The translations under genes were made by a program, and so were the position numbers. The notes beneath the pieces were generated by a model. It saw nothing but the letters and a program-made list of their open reading frames with translations, was not told where the DNA came from and searched no databases. From the NCBI RefSeq assembly GCF_002177135.1, contig NZ_MWPH01000002.1:310001-374000 (forward strand): a DNA stretch of 64,000 nt, read 5' to 3'. This stretch comes from Natronolimnobius baerhuensis. GTDB taxonomy: Archaea; Halobacteriota; Halobacteria; Halobacteriales; Natrialbaceae. Shown one piece after another: positions 33,063 through 43,278 of this stretch. Within the stretch, counting starts at the first letter, position 1, and the number at the start of each line of letters is the position of its first letter.

Positions 33063-35557
33063 GTGACCTTCCACCACAGACCACAATCAAACGGTGGCTG
33101 GTGACGACGAACCACAAGGATGTCGGGATCATGTATCTCGCCACCTCGCTGTTCTTCCTGCTGTTTGGCGGGGTCATGGCGCTGTTGTTCCGCGTCCACC
33201 TCTGGGAGCCGGGCGGAATCGGCCTCCTGACTGGGAACCAGTTCAACCAGGCCGTCACGGCACACGGGTTGTTGATGGTCTTTTGGTTCCTCTCGCCAAT
33301 CGCAACCGGGTTTGCGAACTATCTCGTGCCGCTCCAGATCGGTGCGAAAGACCTCGCGTTCCCACGACTGAACGCACTGAGCTACTGGTTCTACCTGTTC
33401 TCGGGGATTCTCCTCGCGATTTCGTTCTTCCAGGGTGGCGCATACAGCGGTGGCTGGACACTGTACGCCCCGCTGAACGTACCAACGTACACGCCCGCGA
33501 TGGAAGCAACGGCAGGTGGCACCGCAACAGTGCTTGCGTTGATGCTGTTTGTCTTCTCGATCACGGTCGGGACGGTGAACTTCCTCGTAACGATTCACCG
33601 CTCGCGCGCTGAGGGCCTCGGCCTCTGGAACATGCCGATGTTCACCTGGTCGTGGCTGCTGACGGTCTGGATGATGCTGTTTGCGTTCGCAGCACTGCTC
33701 GCTGCGTTACTCTTGCTCTCTGCAGACCGACTGCTCATCACGCAGTACTTCGCGACCGAACAGGGCTCGGGCCTGCTGTGGGCACACCTGTTCTGGTTCT
33801 TCGGCCATCCGGAGGTGTACATCGTCTTCTTCCCCGCGCTGGGGATCATGTTCGAGACGTTCCAGACCTTCTGTGGTCGGCGTCTCGTCGGTCGGAAGTG
33901 GGTCATCATCGCGATGGTTCTCGTGGCCGTCCAGTCGTTCCTCGTCTGGATGCACCACATGTTCCTGACGACGATCAACCTCGAGATCAAGACGCTGATG
34001 ATGGCGACGACCATCGGGATCTCGCTACCCTTTGACCTGATGGTCTTCGCGCTGATCTACACGATGGTCAAGGGACGCGTCCGGTTTACGACGCCGTTCC
34101 TCTTTAGCCTCGGCGCGCTCGTGTTGTTCATCCTTGGCGGCATCACCGGGGTCTTCCTCGGTGCCGTCGTGCTCGACTACGAGTTCCGTGGCACCTACTG
34201 GGTCGTTGCCCACTTCCACTACGTGATGGTCTCCGGGGTCACCGCGTTGGTTGGTGGCCTCTACTACTGGTGGCCAAAAATCACCGGAAAGATGTACTCC
34301 GAGGCACTCGGGAAACTCAACTTCGCCGTCTACTTCATCGGCTTCAATATGTTGTACTTCCCGCTGTTCCTCGCCTGGGAAACCCCACGACGTGTCTTCC
34401 ACTTCGACGGCGGCATGCAGACTTACCATCAGGTCGCGACCGTCGGGGCGTTCATCCTCGGCGCGTCCTTCCTGATCATGTTCTACACCTTCGCAAAGAG
34501 TTGGGTCTCCGGTCCCGACGCACCGGACAACCCATGGGAGTTCTCCCGCACCGCAGAGTGGGCGATTCCATCCCCACCACCGCTTGACAACTGGTCCGGC
34601 CGCCCAAGCTACGCCAGTGGCCGCCTCGAGTTCGTCGAGGACTCGCCGGCCGCAACTGACGGTGGCGTCGCACAGAAACACGACGCGACCGGCGAGGAGA
34701 TCGCACACGGCGACGGCGAACACGCCGACCACGCCAGCATCTGGCCACTCGGGATCGGCTTCGGGACATTCGTGTTGTTCCTCGGACTCTCCGGTCTGAC
34801 GCCGTACGTCATCAACTTCGCAGAACAAGCGGCTGCCGATACCGGAACTGAGGACGCACTACAGAACCTCGTCGGCATGTCGAACGAGCCGAACATCATC
34901 TACCCAATCCTGATCGGACTGGGTATCGTGATCCTCGCCTACGTGCTGTTCAAGTTCGGTGTTGAGGACTTCAACGCCCCTGAGATGGCCATCGCGGAAC
35001 GCTGGCCGTTCGAAGGCGTCGGCAACACGAAGCTTGGTGTCTGGGTGTTCCTCGCCTCGGACATCGTCGTCTTCGGTGCCGCAATCGGGGCGTTCGTCTT
35101 CATGCGCATCCACATGGGCTGGGACGCCTGGGCGCTCGAGACGATCCAGTGGGCCGGCCTCCTGAACACGTACATCCTGTTGACCTCGAGTTTCACGGTC
35201 ATCCTGGCGCTGGTGTTCGCTGAACGCAAGAACAAGACAGGCCTGCTTGCGACGATGGGCGCAACGCTGTTGCTCGCAACGACGTTCATGGGCGTCAAAG
35301 CCTACGAGTACAGCGCCAAATTCGCCGAAGGCGAGTACTGGTGGTACGGCCTCGAGTACTCGATCTACTACGTGACGACGGGACTGCACGCGCTGCACGT
35401 CCTCCTCGGAATGCTCATCGCTGTGTTCATGATCTACCGGATCCTGAGCATCGATGCCTACCTCGAGGATCACCGTCCAGTGGAGTTCTTCGGGCTCTAC
35501 TGGCACTTCGTCGACATCGTGTGGGTCTTCCTGTTCCCACTGTTCTACCTGTTCTAG
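33059..35557 (+). CDS. coxAC: Cytochrome c oxidase subunit I/III fusion
   Basis: 832 aa. Residues 1-560 form subunit I with twelve helices and the haem-copper ligands: a haem His in TAHGLLMVF, the CuB/Tyr cross-link motif HPEVYI, HHMF and HFHYVMVSG. The HPEVYI form marks an A-type oxidase. A charged linker (about 520-555, ATDGGVAQKHDATGEEIAHG) leads to subunit III (about 590-832; EFFGLYWHFVDIVWVFLFPL at the end). It reduces oxygen to water and pumps protons. Fused I/III subunits are known in other prokaryotic oxidases. Confidence 0.93.
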   Translation: MSDLPPQTTIKRWLVTTNHKDVGIMYLATSLFFLLFGGVMALLFRVHLWEPGGIGLLTGNQFNQAVTAHGLLMVFWFLSPIATGFANYLVPLQIGAKDLAFPRLNALSYWFYLFSGILLAISFFQGGAYSGGWTLYAPLNVPTYTPAMEATAGGTATVLALMLFVFSITVGTVNFLVTIHRSRAEGLGLWNMPMFTWSWLLTVWMMLFAFAALLAALLLLSADRLLITQYFATEQGSGLLWAHLFWFFGHPEVYIVFFPALGIMFETFQTFCGRRLVGRKWVIIAMVLVAVQSFLVWMHHMFLTTINLEIKTLMMATTIGISLPFDLMVFALIYTMVKGRVRFTTPFLFSLGALVLFILGGITGVFLGAVVLDYEFRGTYWVVAHFHYVMVSGVTALVGGLYYWWPKITGKMYSEALGKLNFAVYFIGFNMLYFPLFLAWETPRRVFHFDGGMQTYHQVATVGAFILGASFLIMFYTFAKSWVSGPDAPDNPWEFSRTAEWAIPSPPPLDNWSGRPSYASGRLEFVEDSPAATDGGVAQKHDATGEEIAHGDGEHADHASIWPLGIGFGTFVLFLGLSGLTPYVINFAEQAAADTGTEDALQNLVGMSNEPNIIYPILIGLGIVILAYVLFKFGVEDFNAPEMAIAERWPFEGVGNTKLGVWVFLASDIVVFGAAIGAFVFMRIHMGWDAWALETIQWAGLLNTYILLTSSFTVILALVFAERKNKTGLLATMGATLLLATTFMGVKAYEYSAKFAEGEYWWYGLEYSIYYVTTGLHALHVLLGMLIAVFMIYRILSIDAYLEDHRPVEFFGLYWHFVDIVWVFLFPLFYLF

Positions 35558-35882
35558 CGACCTCGCGTCGCAGTCGTCTTTTTGCTGTTTCCTGTCCGAG
35601 ACACTAGTGACACCTCTCGATGGCCCACACTCTGAGTGGAATGTGTGCCCAGACAGGCCGTCTCGATGATCCACAACTATGTGTTCTCGGTCGCCGAGCC
35701 GACTGATCAGCACCGACTCGGACCGGTTATGAACAACTCGAGAGAAGTACCGTTGTGATGGCACGGAGCGCGAATCGTCCACCCGTACATGTTCAGACAG
35801 TCACTGCACCAAAAGCCATGTTTCTGCCCTCGAGCGGAGACATGAGGAAGGTATAAGTGGGCGACACCCACATAGAATAGCA
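35558..35882. promoter_or_regulatory. Intergenic region with leaderless promoter of the subunit IV gene
   Basis: A TATA box GTATAAG at 35851-35857 is about 29 bases from the ATG at 35883, so the mRNA is probably leaderless. A perfect 5-bp hairpin GTGGG/CCCAC spans 35857-35871 in the core promoter and could bind a regulator. No gene is supported in the rest of the gap. Confidence 0.55.
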
Positions 35883-36149
35883 ATGGCTGACATTCGAACA
35901 TACACCCTGATCTACGTTGCATTGCTGGCATTGGGGACGGGCAAGTTCGTCTTCTTCTCGTTCCCCGAGATTTTCTCCTACTGGATGGCATTCGCGGGAA
36001 CAATCGTCCTTGCAATCATCAAGTCCCTCCTGATTGCCGCGTACTTCCAGCACCTGATCGAAGAGCCTCGAGCAATCACGTACATGGTCAGCGTCGCCGT
36101 GTTCATGGTCCTGTTGCTGACCATCGCTGCGGGCTACTCGATCCAGTAA
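35883..36149 (+). CDS. Cytochrome c oxidase subunit IV-like protein
   Basis: 88 aa with three membrane helices (about 7-27, 33-56 and 62-86). The phrase FPEIFSYWMAFAGTIVLAII followed by KSLLIAAYFQHLIEE is typical of prokaryotic CoxD/CtaF subunit IV, which stabilises the oxidase. Separated from the I/III gene by 325 bases and its own promoter. Confidence 0.82.
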   Translation: MADIRTYTLIYVALLALGTGKFVFFSFPEIFSYWMAFAGTIVLAIIKSLLIAAYFQHLIEEPRAITYMVSVAVFMVLLLTIAAGYSIQ

Positions 36150-36809
36150 GCCCGTCTCGCAGGGAGACCAGACCAGCGAGCAAACCGAACCGAACACACT
36201 GTTTTCGGCTGGAGCTTTCAACTCACTTTGCAGGACGCTACCGAGTCAGTATTACAGCTACGTCGCGATCTCGAGACACTCACACGCAGTTCTGAGCCGA
36301 ACGGGATATCGCCTCGAGTGACGACCCCCATCACTCTCTGGTACAGATGGCCACTTAGTCACTCTATCTCTCCCCCATCGGTAGCGACGTATGGGCCACG
36401 TGCACGGCTAACTGTCTGCGGTGTTGCGTACGGTACTCATCACACAGTCAGTGCTGCACTGCCACCGCACAGTGAGGAACTCCCACTTGGCTAGACGACG
36501 ACACGGCACACAACAGCGGTCATCGAGGTCACAGTCGACAACCACGACCTGTGCAGTGACCAATGTCTCGAGACAGCCGGCATGTATGTGGTCGGCACAC
36601 TCGAGACCTCGAGCGAGCGTCACACTACGCTGTCGTCACTGTCCGACTCGAGGCACGCGAGAGCCGTTCGAACCGATCAGAACGGACTGTGTTGCTCTCA
36701 GGAGGTGAGTGATTGGTACAACACAACCCCATACAGGTGCCTAGAGACGGGTTGTTCACACGAAGAGAAAGAAACGAACGTGTTCAGCCGGGAGCTGCTC
36801 CCAGCGCGG
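36150..36809. other. 660-base gap between oxidase and secY genes
   Basis: Both flanking genes end here (convergent). I see no supported gene: frames across it are short, have no promoter and show no family motif. The DNA is dotted with CTCGAG and lacks clear repeats. A transcript terminator for each side is expected, but no T-rich run stands out. Confidence 0.5.
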
Positions 36810-38270
36810 TTACTCCTTGCCGAACATCTGGCGCATCATCGGATGCATTTCCATCATCTGCTCCTCGGCGATCTCCTCGTACAGTTTGTACGTAATGGAG
36901 ACAGCGAGCAGCAGACCCGTTCCGGTAACAGCTCCGATGGTGCCGAGCATGTTCGCCATGACGGCGAGCAGGCCGACCAGTGCGCCGCCGATGACGGTCA
37001 CTTGCGGGATGTACCGCTCCATAACCTTCTCGATGACGCCGACGTTCTGTCGGAATCCGGGGATCTGCATCCCGGAGTTCTGGATCTGTCGGGCCGTTGC
37101 CTCTGGACCCATGTTCGTCGTCTCGACCCAGAAGATCGCGAAGATCGCGCCGCCGACGATCATGAACGTCAGGTCGACGGAGACGCGGATCATGACCTGC
37201 CAGGCATCCTGCGAAACGGCAGCAGTCCACCACATCCAATCATCCGGACTGTAGATCGGTGCGGTGTAGTAGAAGAACCCACTGGCGGGTTGATCGTCAG
37301 TGTAGGTTCCAAGCACGGCTGGCATGCTCTCTCCCATCTGGGAGTAGATGATCTGACCCATGAACTGGATGTTCGCCTGCAGGGCGCGAACGAGGATCAT
37401 TGGCAGGACGCTCGCGTAGATGAGCTTCACTGGGAAGCGTCCACGGGCACCCTTGACGCGGGCGTGGCTGAGTGGAATCTCCACGCGGACGGACTCGGCG
37501 TAGACGACGACCGAGAAGATCAGGACCGTCGTAAACAGCGCGACGATCTGTCCACCCTCGTGTGAGAGCAAGAAGAACAGCCCATCACTCGAGAGCACGT
37601 CCACGTTCATTTGGCCGGTGATGATCTGATACCAGCTGTAGAAGAATCCCTCTTCGTTCAGCGAGAGGAATCCAGCGACGAGGCGCTGGCTCACACCGGC
37701 GATAATGAACAGGCCGATCCCGCTGCCGATCCCCCACTTACTGACGACCTCGTCCATATACAGGATGAGGATCCCGCCAATGAACACCTGGAGGAAGATC
37801 AGCAACTGGACCTCGAAGCTTCCCAGCGTCAGCCCACCGATTGATAGGGCTGGTTGTGCTGGAAGGAAGCCGCCGGCAAACACCATCGGCAGTGCTGTCA
37901 GGGCCGTCATCACGATGACGAGCAGCTTCTGCAGTCCCTGATAGAGGATCTGATCTCGAGGATCGTCGGTGTTGAGTCCGAGGAGGTTTGCACCGCCAAG
38001 TAACTGCATGACGATGCTCGCCGTGACGATTGGGCCGATACCGACCTGCAACAGCGAGCCGTGCTCACCGGCGAGGATCGCACGGAACTCGCCGAAGAGG
38101 TCAGTCGCCCCACTTGCCGTCCCCAGGAGGGTGACGTTCGTCAGGAAGAAGTACAACACGAGGATCCCTGCCGTCCAGGCGAGCTTGCGCTTGAACGGCA
38201 CGTGCCCTTCCGGACGCTGCACTGCGGGCATCCGCGTCAGGACCGGTTCAGCGGCTTCCTTCCATCCCAT
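36810..38270 (-). CDS. secY: Preprotein translocase subunit SecY
   Basis: 486 aa with ten membrane helices. Features include the plug helix region after TM1, GTASGATDLFGEFRAILAGE (about 51-70), the SGIGSGIGLFI-type TM5 block (WGIGSGIGLF here) and the cytoplasmic loop VYAESVRVEIPLSHARVKGA (about 256-275). It forms the Sec channel with SecE and Sbh for export and membrane insertion. It is the last gene of the ribosomal protein cluster, 3 bases after L15. Confidence 0.95.
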   Translation of the reverse strand: MGWKEAAEPVLTRMPAVQRPEGHVPFKRKLAWTAGILVLYFFLTNVTLLGTASGATDLFGEFRAILAGEHGSLLQVGIGPIVTASIVMQLLGGANLLGLNTDDPRDQILYQGLQKLLVIVMTALTALPMVFAGGFLPAQPALSIGGLTLGSFEVQLLIFLQVFIGGILILYMDEVVSKWGIGSGIGLFIIAGVSQRLVAGFLSLNEEGFFYSWYQIITGQMNVDVLSSDGLFFLLSHEGGQIVALFTTVLIFSVVVYAESVRVEIPLSHARVKGARGRFPVKLIYASVLPMILVRALQANIQFMGQIIYSQMGESMPAVLGTYTDDQPASGFFYYTAPIYSPDDWMWWTAAVSQDAWQVMIRVSVDLTFMIVGGAIFAIFWVETTNMGPEATARQIQNSGMQIPGFRQNVGVIEKVMERYIPQVTVIGGALVGLLAVMANMLGTIGAVTGTGLLLAVSITYKLYEEIAEEQMMEMHPMMRQMFGKE

Positions 38271-38273
38271 CTG

Positions 38274-38777
38274 TTAGTCCTCGCTCTGTTCGTCGTCGTC
38301 AGCCTCGGCGTCGGCCGCTGCCTCGGCTGCGTCCTGGGCTCGCTGCGAAAGGACTGCCTCGCCGCCGGCGTCCTCGAGTTTTGCCTCGGCTGCGTCCGAG
38401 AAGGCATCTGCCGTGATCTCGAGTGCGTTGCGGACCTGGCCGGAGCCGAGCACTTTCACGGTGTCGACTTCGTGGCCATCTTCGACGACGTCGCGTGCAT
38501 CGATTGCATAGCCGTCGTCGGTTTCGTCGGCAACGTCTTCAGCGACGTAGAGGATTGCGTCCTCGTCGAGTTTCTGGACGTCGATTTCCGCGACGTTGTC
38601 GCGAATGCCGTCCGGTCGCTTGAAGCCGTGTTTGCCCTTCGGTTCGTAGTTGTGGAACTCGTGTTTGCTACGCCCGGCGCGTCCGCGACCACCGCGATGG
38701 CCCGCACCACGTCGATTCTTGTGGGAGCCGCCGCTGTGCGTGCGCGATCCGCGCTGGCGTCGTTTTTTGCTCGTCAT
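38274..38777 (-). CDS. rpl15: Ribosomal protein uL15
   Basis: 167 aa. The basic Gly/Arg-rich N-terminus (RQRGSRTHSGGSHKNRRGAG) threads into the large subunit RNA; the globular C-terminal half has VDTVKVLGSGQVRNALEITA, and an acidic Ala-rich tail of about 25 residues follows. Two bases separate it from uL30. Confidence 0.95.
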   Translation of the reverse strand: MTSKKRRQRGSRTHSGGSHKNRRGAGHRGGRGRAGRSKHEFHNYEPKGKHGFKRPDGIRDNVAEIDVQKLDEDAILYVAEDVADETDDGYAIDARDVVEDGHEVDTVKVLGSGQVRNALEITADAFSDAAEAKLEDAGGEAVLSQRAQDAAEAAADAEADDDEQSED

Positions 38778-38779
38778 GG

Positions 38780-39247
38780 TTATCGCATCGATTCTAAGAG
38801 GTCGTTAATCTCGTCCGTTGTATGCTTTCCGAGTTGGCCGCCCTCGACCGTCGGCTTCTTGATGCCGCCGTGGCCACCACGCGGTGGGTGCAGTCGCAGC
38901 GTTGGCGACAGTCCCTCATCACGGAGCGTTGTTTCCTCGGCAAGCAGTGCCTCTGCGAGTGCGTCGAAGTCGTCGTAGTCGGTGTTCTCGGCGAGCCACT
39001 CAGCATCGACATCGGACTGTCGACCCTCGAGTGGTTCAGCACGCTTTGCAAGCAGCGTCGAGAGCACGTCGGCTTCGGGTTCGCCGTGGGCGACGTAGTC
39101 GTTGACCTTGTCGACCATTCCCGTGTACGCGCTCGTCTCGGGGACGAGTGCACAGTGGTTGACGCTGTGGATGTTGAGCATCTCCAGGGTGTCCTGGATG
39201 TCCTGATTGCGGTTGACTTCTCCGCGGACTTGCACGATTGCCTTCAT
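38780..39247 (-). CDS. rpl30: Ribosomal protein uL30
   Basis: 155 aa from the ATG at 39247, whose first base is shared with the uS5 stop region; another ATG one codon upstream exists. The N-terminal KAIVQVRGEVNRNQDIQDTL is the uL30 core; the archaeal C-terminal extension has the SPTLRLHPPRGGHGGIKKP block. Component of the large subunit. Confidence 0.95.
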   Translation of the reverse strand: MKAIVQVRGEVNRNQDIQDTLEMLNIHSVNHCALVPETSAYTGMVDKVNDYVAHGEPEADVLSTLLAKRAEPLEGRQSDVDAEWLAENTDYDDFDALAEALLAEETTLRDEGLSPTLRLHPPRGGHGGIKKPTVEGGQLGKHTTDEINDLLESMR

Positions 39248-39903
39248 CACTCAGACACCTCCGCTTCCTCGGAGCTAATTGTCCCGCGCTCTCGTGGCTG
39301 GCGCGACTGCGATGCGTTCTCGAGGGCGTTGAACGTTGCCTTTGCGAGATTCACAGTCGTTCGGGTGTTGCCGTGGCTCTTGGTCCAGGCGTTTTCGATG
39401 CCGGCCAGATCGAGGACGGCGTGGACGGTGTCACTCGCGGCGAGTCCAAGCCCTTCAGGGGCTGGGATGACCTCGACCTCGACGGAGCCGGCTTTGCCGG
39501 TCGTTCGTCGGGTCAGCGAGTGTGGTCGGTCCGAACGGTCTTCCCACGACCCGGAGCCGCGGGGGACCTTGATCATGTTCAGTTTCGCGATGCCGATTGC
39601 CTTTTGGATGGCAGAGCCGACCTGATCGTCTCGTCCTTCCGCATAGCCAACGTAGCCATCGCGGTTGCCGACGGCGACGACGCAACGGAACTTCACGCGT
39701 CGTCCGGAGTCGGTCATGCGCTGGACCATGTTGATGTCCAGGACTTCGTCGTCCAGTCCGGGGAGGAGCTGGTCAACGATTTCGGGCTCTTTGAGCGGGA
39801 GCCCCGAGTTGAGAGCGACGTCCATCGAATCGATGTCGCCCTCCTGGACTTTGCGGCCGAGACGGGTGACGGGTTCCCATCCACTGTCGTTGTAGTTACT
39901 CAT
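39247..39903 (-). CDS. rps5: Ribosomal protein uS5
   Basis: 218 aa. Has the double-stranded-RNA-binding-like motif [20 protein letters not shown] (about 65-84) and the [20 protein letters not shown] block (about 155-174). It lies at the decoding side of the small subunit and affects accuracy. Overlaps uL18 by ATGA. Confidence 0.95.
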   Translation of the reverse strand: MSNYNDSGWEPVTRLGRKVQEGDIDSMDVALNSGLPLKEPEIVDQLLPGLDDEVLDINMVQRMTDSGRRVKFRCVVAVGNRDGYVGYAEGRDDQVGSAIQKAIGIAKLNMIKVPRGSGSWEDRSDRPHSLTRRTTGKAGSVEVEVIPAPEGLGLAASDTVHAVLDLAGIENAWTKSHGNTRTTVNLAKATFNALENASQSRQPRERGTISSEEAEVSE

Positions 39904-40448
39904 TCGAGGATCGCCTCTCGTACGTCGTCAAAGTGCTCTGGAAGGTCCGCTGCGTCGAAGTCACCGCTATACAGCGGCTCATCGAGCTGTTCTGCGTACT
40001 CAGCGATGTGCTCGCCACGCGTACGCTCCCAGTCTGCGAGCACACTGTCGCTGTGTGGAATCTCGAGACCGGCGTCGATTGCGCCTTCCTGCACGGCGAA
40101 CACCTTGTTACCAGGCGTTGCCGTGTTGAGACCGATATCGAGGACTGCTTCCTCGAGTCCGGCCTCGACGGCTTGCTGTCCGGCCAGCAGGCCGGTCAGA
40201 TATGCCGCGGAAATGTTACTCGTGGGGGCTTCCCAACCGTACTCCTCGAGATCGCTCGAGTGTGCGCTTGCGAGCGTCTCGTCGCCGTTGGGTCCGGGAA
40301 CGATCAGCTGCGCCGTAGTGTGCTTGTTGCTCTTTCGAGCGACGAGACGGGGCTTACCCGACTTCAGCAGGCGCAACCTCTGGTGGTAGTCCGTCCGGAC
40401 CTCGCGCCGACGTCGCATCGGCACCTTGTATCGTGGTCCTGTTGCCAT
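39900..40448 (-). CDS. rpl18: Ribosomal protein uL18
   Basis: 182 aa. Opening [20 protein letters not shown] and the block [20 protein letters not shown] are typical of archaeal uL18, which binds 5S rRNA with uL5. One base is shared with L19e. Confidence 0.95.
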   Translation of the reverse strand: MATGPRYKVPMRRRREVRTDYHQRLRLLKSGKPRLVARKSNKHTTAQLIVPGPNGDETLASAHSSDLEEYGWEAPTSNISAAYLTGLLAGQQAVEAGLEEAVLDIGLNTATPGNKVFAVQEGAIDAGLEIPHSDSVLADWERTRGEHIAEYAEQLDEPLYSGDFDAADLPEHFDDVREAILE

Positions 40449-40897
40449 TATTGGTCACCGTAGTTGTCGTCAATGTAGTTCAACAGGTACCGGACACTTC
40501 GGAACTCGCCACCGCCAGCCTTCTTGTAAAGCTCGCGGTACTGCGTGGGCGTCAGTTCGCCCTTGTCGCGGAGTTCGCGGAGTTTCCGGCGCTGTGCACG
40601 AATCTTTGCCTGCCAGTCTTCTTTCTCGTTCTGGCGTGCGCCTTTCTTGCCGCGGCGCTTTCCTGGGCCCTTCTGGTGACCGTAGGAACGCTTTGCGTTG
40701 CGTTCGCGAGCACGGCCACGAGAGTTGCCTTTGGCATCTTCGGCCTGAATGCGACCGTCATCGACGAGTTCGCGGATCTCGTCGCGGGTGATCGCTTCGG
40801 CGATGTCGCCCTGGGCATCAGGGTCGAGCCAGATGCGGTTCTCGCCAACGTCGAGGACGTCAGCTGCCAGTCGCTTCTGTGCGGAAAGATCAGTCAT
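40448..40897 (-). CDS. rpl19e: Ribosomal protein eL19
   Basis: 149 aa. N-terminal [20 protein letters not shown] and the central basic helix region [20 protein letters not shown]-like stretch ([20 protein letters not shown]) identify eL19, found only in archaea and eukaryotes. Overlaps eL32 by 8 bases. Confidence 0.95.
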   Translation of the reverse strand: MTDLSAQKRLAADVLDVGENRIWLDPDAQGDIAEAITRDEIRELVDDGRIQAEDAKGNSRGRARERNAKRSYGHQKGPGKRRGKKGARQNEKEDWQAKIRAQRRKLRELRDKGELTPTQYRELYKKAGGGEFRSVRYLLNYIDDNYGDQ

Positions 40898-41618
40898 CTG
40901 ATTCCACCTCGACTTCCTCGTAGGTTGGGTTCAGGACGCGAACGTCCTGTTCCTCGGCCTGCTCCTCGATCCGTTCGCGCTTGCGTGCACCAACGGCCGA
41001 GGCGATGCGGACTGCCTGCGTGTCGCCATCGACACCCTCGAGGTCGTCCGTGTTCTGAACGTAGACCTCTTCGAAACCGCTTGGGTGTTTGCCCCGAACA
41101 GCGGTCGGCGTTCGGTAGCCGGCTTCGACCTTCGGGCCTTTGCCTTTGATACCGCGGCGCTGCTTCGAGAGCTGTCCGCGTGGGCGACGCCAGGATTCTG
41201 GCGTCCGCTTTTTCATGTGGTAGTCCTGGCGGTTGAACTGCGGCTTGCCCTCGGTTTTGCGGCGCTCGAGCAGACGTGCTTCCTCGTCGGAAAGCTCCGG
41301 CGTCTTCTCGGTCAGGCCGCGGGCCTGCAGTTCGGTTTCGACATCTTCGGCAGCCTCATCGGCTTCCTCGTCGCCGCCTTCGTCTTCGATCTCGGCTTCG
41401 GTGTCCTCACTTACCTCGAGGTCACCGACGTCAGCCTTGATACGGGCAGCGAGTGCGTTTCCGACGCCCTCGGCTTCGGCCAGGTCGTCCTGGTCGGCCT
41501 CTTTGACGTCGTCGATGGACTCGAAGCCAGCCTCTCGCAGTGCGTCGGCTTTGCTCGCGCCGACACCACTGATGTCCTCGAGTTCCTGTGGTTCGTCGTT
41601 TGCGTTATCGTCTGCCAT
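40890..41618 (-). CDS. rpl32e: Ribosomal protein eL32 with helix-hairpin-helix extension
   Basis: 242 aa, about 100 longer than plain eL32. The extra N-terminal part has helix-hairpin-helix signatures ([20 protein letters not shown], about 18-37, and [16 protein letters not shown]) and an acidic linker. The eL32 core follows ([20 protein letters not shown], about 135-154). The extension probably contacts RNA or DNA; it is usual in haloarchaea. Confidence 0.93.
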   Translation of the reverse strand: MADDNANDEPQELEDISGVGASKADALREAGFESIDDVKEADQDDLAEAEGVGNALAARIKADVGDLEVSEDTEAEIEDEGGDEEADEAAEDVETELQARGLTEKTPELSDEEARLLERRKTEGKPQFNRQDYHMKKRTPESWRRPRGQLSKQRRGIKGKGPKVEAGYRTPTAVRGKHPSGFEEVYVQNTDDLEGVDGDTQAVRIASAVGARKRERIEEQAEEQDVRVLNPTYEEVEVESDD

Positions 41619-42155
41619 CTAGTAGACACCTCCTTTGGCGGGTTTCTCGGTGATGTAGACCCCGTCCTGGAAGACGCGGGTGTCCTTGCCGCTGACGCGT
41701 GTCAGCTGCTCGATGTCTGCCGCCGTCTGACCGACGTCCTCTTTGTTCGGGCCGGAGAGGACGAGTCGTTCGTCGTCGACGGAGACGTCGGTGTCACCAT
41801 GGATAGTCGTACGTCGCGGTGCCTTTTCGCCGAGGAAGTTCTCGATGACGATGTCGTCGCCTTCATTGCGGACCTGCATCGGGAAGTGAGAGTAGTAGAC
41901 TTCCATCGTGTACTCCCAGCCCTCGGTCACGCCATGGAAAGCGTTGCTCAGGTGGCTCTCGAAGGTTCCGACGGTCGCGTTCGTCTTTGCGTCCTCGGAT
42001 TCGCTTTCGATTACCACACTGTCGTCTTCCACATCGACGGTCACGTCGGGGTACCAGAGGCGGCGGGTAACGCTGCCTTCTGGACCGTCGACGGTCACAT
42101 CGAGATGGTCTGTCTCGACGGTTACGTTGTCAGGGATTTCCAGTTCGACTCGCAT
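41619..42155 (-). CDS. rpl6: Ribosomal protein uL6
   Basis: 178 aa with the duplicated uL6 fold. MRVELEIPDNVTVETDHLDV opens the first half and the second contains VRNEGDDIVIENFLGEKAPR. It sits near the factor-binding site of the large subunit. Adjacent to eL32 without a gap. Confidence 0.95.
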   Translation of the reverse strand: MRVELEIPDNVTVETDHLDVTVDGPEGSVTRRLWYPDVTVDVEDDSVVIESESEDAKTNATVGTFESHLSNAFHGVTEGWEYTMEVYYSHFPMQVRNEGDDIVIENFLGEKAPRRTTIHGDTDVSVDDERLVLSGPNKEDVGQTAADIEQLTRVSGKDTRVFQDGVYITEKPAKGGVY

Positions 42156-42157
42156 TG

Positions 42158-42550
42158 TTAGTAGACGTATGCGATAACCTGACCACCGATTCCCAGCTCA
42201 CGAGCCTCGTAGTGGCTCATGATGCCGTTACTCGTCGTGACGACGAGCGCACCGAAGTCTCGAGCGGGAAGGAACCGTTTCTCCCATTTCTCGAACTCCT
42301 CGGCAGTGGCACTGTAGCGGGGCTTGACGGGGCCACACTCGTTGATCGCTCCAGTTAGTTCAACCTCGAACTGTCCGGCTTTACCGTCATCGACGAAGTC
42401 AAAGCCGTCGATGTACCCGCGGTCATAGAAGACCTCGAGTACGCTGCCGATTTCGTTCGAGGCGGGTGATACCTCGTGAGTCAGATGTCCGACACTTTCG
42501 GCGTTGTCGAGTCCCGAAAGCGCGTTACTGAGTGGATCATTTCCGGTCAT
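42158..42550 (-). CDS. rps8: Ribosomal protein uS8
   Basis: 130 aa from the ATG at 42550; the longer frame upstream runs into uS14 in another frame and is rejected. [20 protein letters not shown] at the start and the C-terminal [20 protein letters not shown] are the conserved blocks. It is a primary binder of 16S rRNA. Confidence 0.95.
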   Translation of the reverse strand: MTGNDPLSNALSGLDNAESVGHLTHEVSPASNEIGSVLEVFYDRGYIDGFDFVDDGKAGQFEVELTGAINECGPVKPRYSATAEEFEKWEKRFLPARDFGALVVTTSNGIMSHYEARELGIGGQVIAYVY

Positions 42551-42551
42551 G

Positions 42552-42749
42552 TTATCGATACTTCTTGAATCCCATATCGCGGGCGATTTCACGGAAGCAC
42601 TGGCGACAGAGGTTGATGTCGTACTTGCCGACAAGCCCCTGTTTACGGCCACAGCGCTGGCACTGCTCCATCTGGCCAGTTCGCTTTGCCGTGTGCTCAC
42701 CCGTGCGATCAGCGGCGGTAGTTTCGGTTTCGGTTTCGCTTTCACTCAT
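42552..42749 (-). CDS. rps14: Ribosomal protein uS14, zinc type
   Basis: 65 aa. [20 protein letters not shown] followed by QC gives the four-Cys zinc site, near residues 30-51. A 25-residue polar, acidic N-terminus precedes the usual core. It overlaps uL5 by 8 bases and is followed by uS8 after one base. Confidence 0.95.
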   Translation of the reverse strand: MSESETETETTAADRTGEHTAKRTGQMEQCQRCGRKQGLVGKYDINLCRQCFREIARDMGFKKYR

Positions 42750-43278
42750 CCTCAGGGTCCTCCACGGTGACGTCGAATGTCGACTCGAGGAACGAAGCGG
42801 CGTCCTCGGGCGTGAGTCGGTGATTCGATGGGATCGAGCGTGTCGCCTTGTCGCGTTTGGCGATACGATAGCCCGGACGCACCAGGTTGACGGTGACGTC
42901 CAGCCCGAAGATCCCGACGCTCGGATCGTACTCTTGGCTTGGGAACTCGGTGTGTTCCTCGACGCCGAAACTGAAGTTGCCGGTGTCGTCGAACTGACTG
43001 AGCGACAACTCAGCGAGTGGAAGTGCTGTCTCGAGGAAGTCGGCGGCGTCCTCGCCACGGAGGGTGACCTTCGTTCCGATTGGGTCGCCCTGGCGGATAC
43101 CGAAGTCAGGCTCAGTTCGCTGAGCCTGGGTACGGACGCTTTCTTGGGACGTGATTTCCTCGATGATGTCTTCGGCTTTTCCGAGTTCGCGACCACCCTG
43201 ACCGACGCCCATGTGGACGACGACCTTTTCGACGGTTGGCTCGCGCATCTCGTGGAAGCCGCTGTCAGCTTCGCTCAT
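42742..43278 (-). CDS. rpl5: Ribosomal protein uL5
   Basis: 178 aa. [20 protein letters not shown] (about 11-30) and the block [20 protein letters not shown] (about 112-131) mark the family. It binds 5S rRNA and touches P-site tRNA. Overlaps eS4 by ATGA. Confidence 0.95.
   Translation of the reverse strand: MSEADSGFHEMREPTVEKVVVHMGVGQGGRELGKAEDIIEEITSQESVRTQAQRTEPDFGIRQGDPIGTKVTLRGEDAADFLETALPLAELSLSQFDDTGNFSFGVEEHTEFPSQEYDPSVGIFGLDVTVNLVRPGYRIAKRDKATRSIPSNHRLTPEDAASFLESTFDVTVEDPEDE

Noticed and set aside
36582-37565. 327-codon plus-strand frame over the secY 3' end
   Set aside because: It is the complement of SecY for most of its length, with Asp/His-rich composition typical of a shadow.
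40433-41149. Plus-strand frames across the ribosomal cluster
   Set aside because: Each lies opposite a ribosomal protein with unmistakable motifs and has no independent support.
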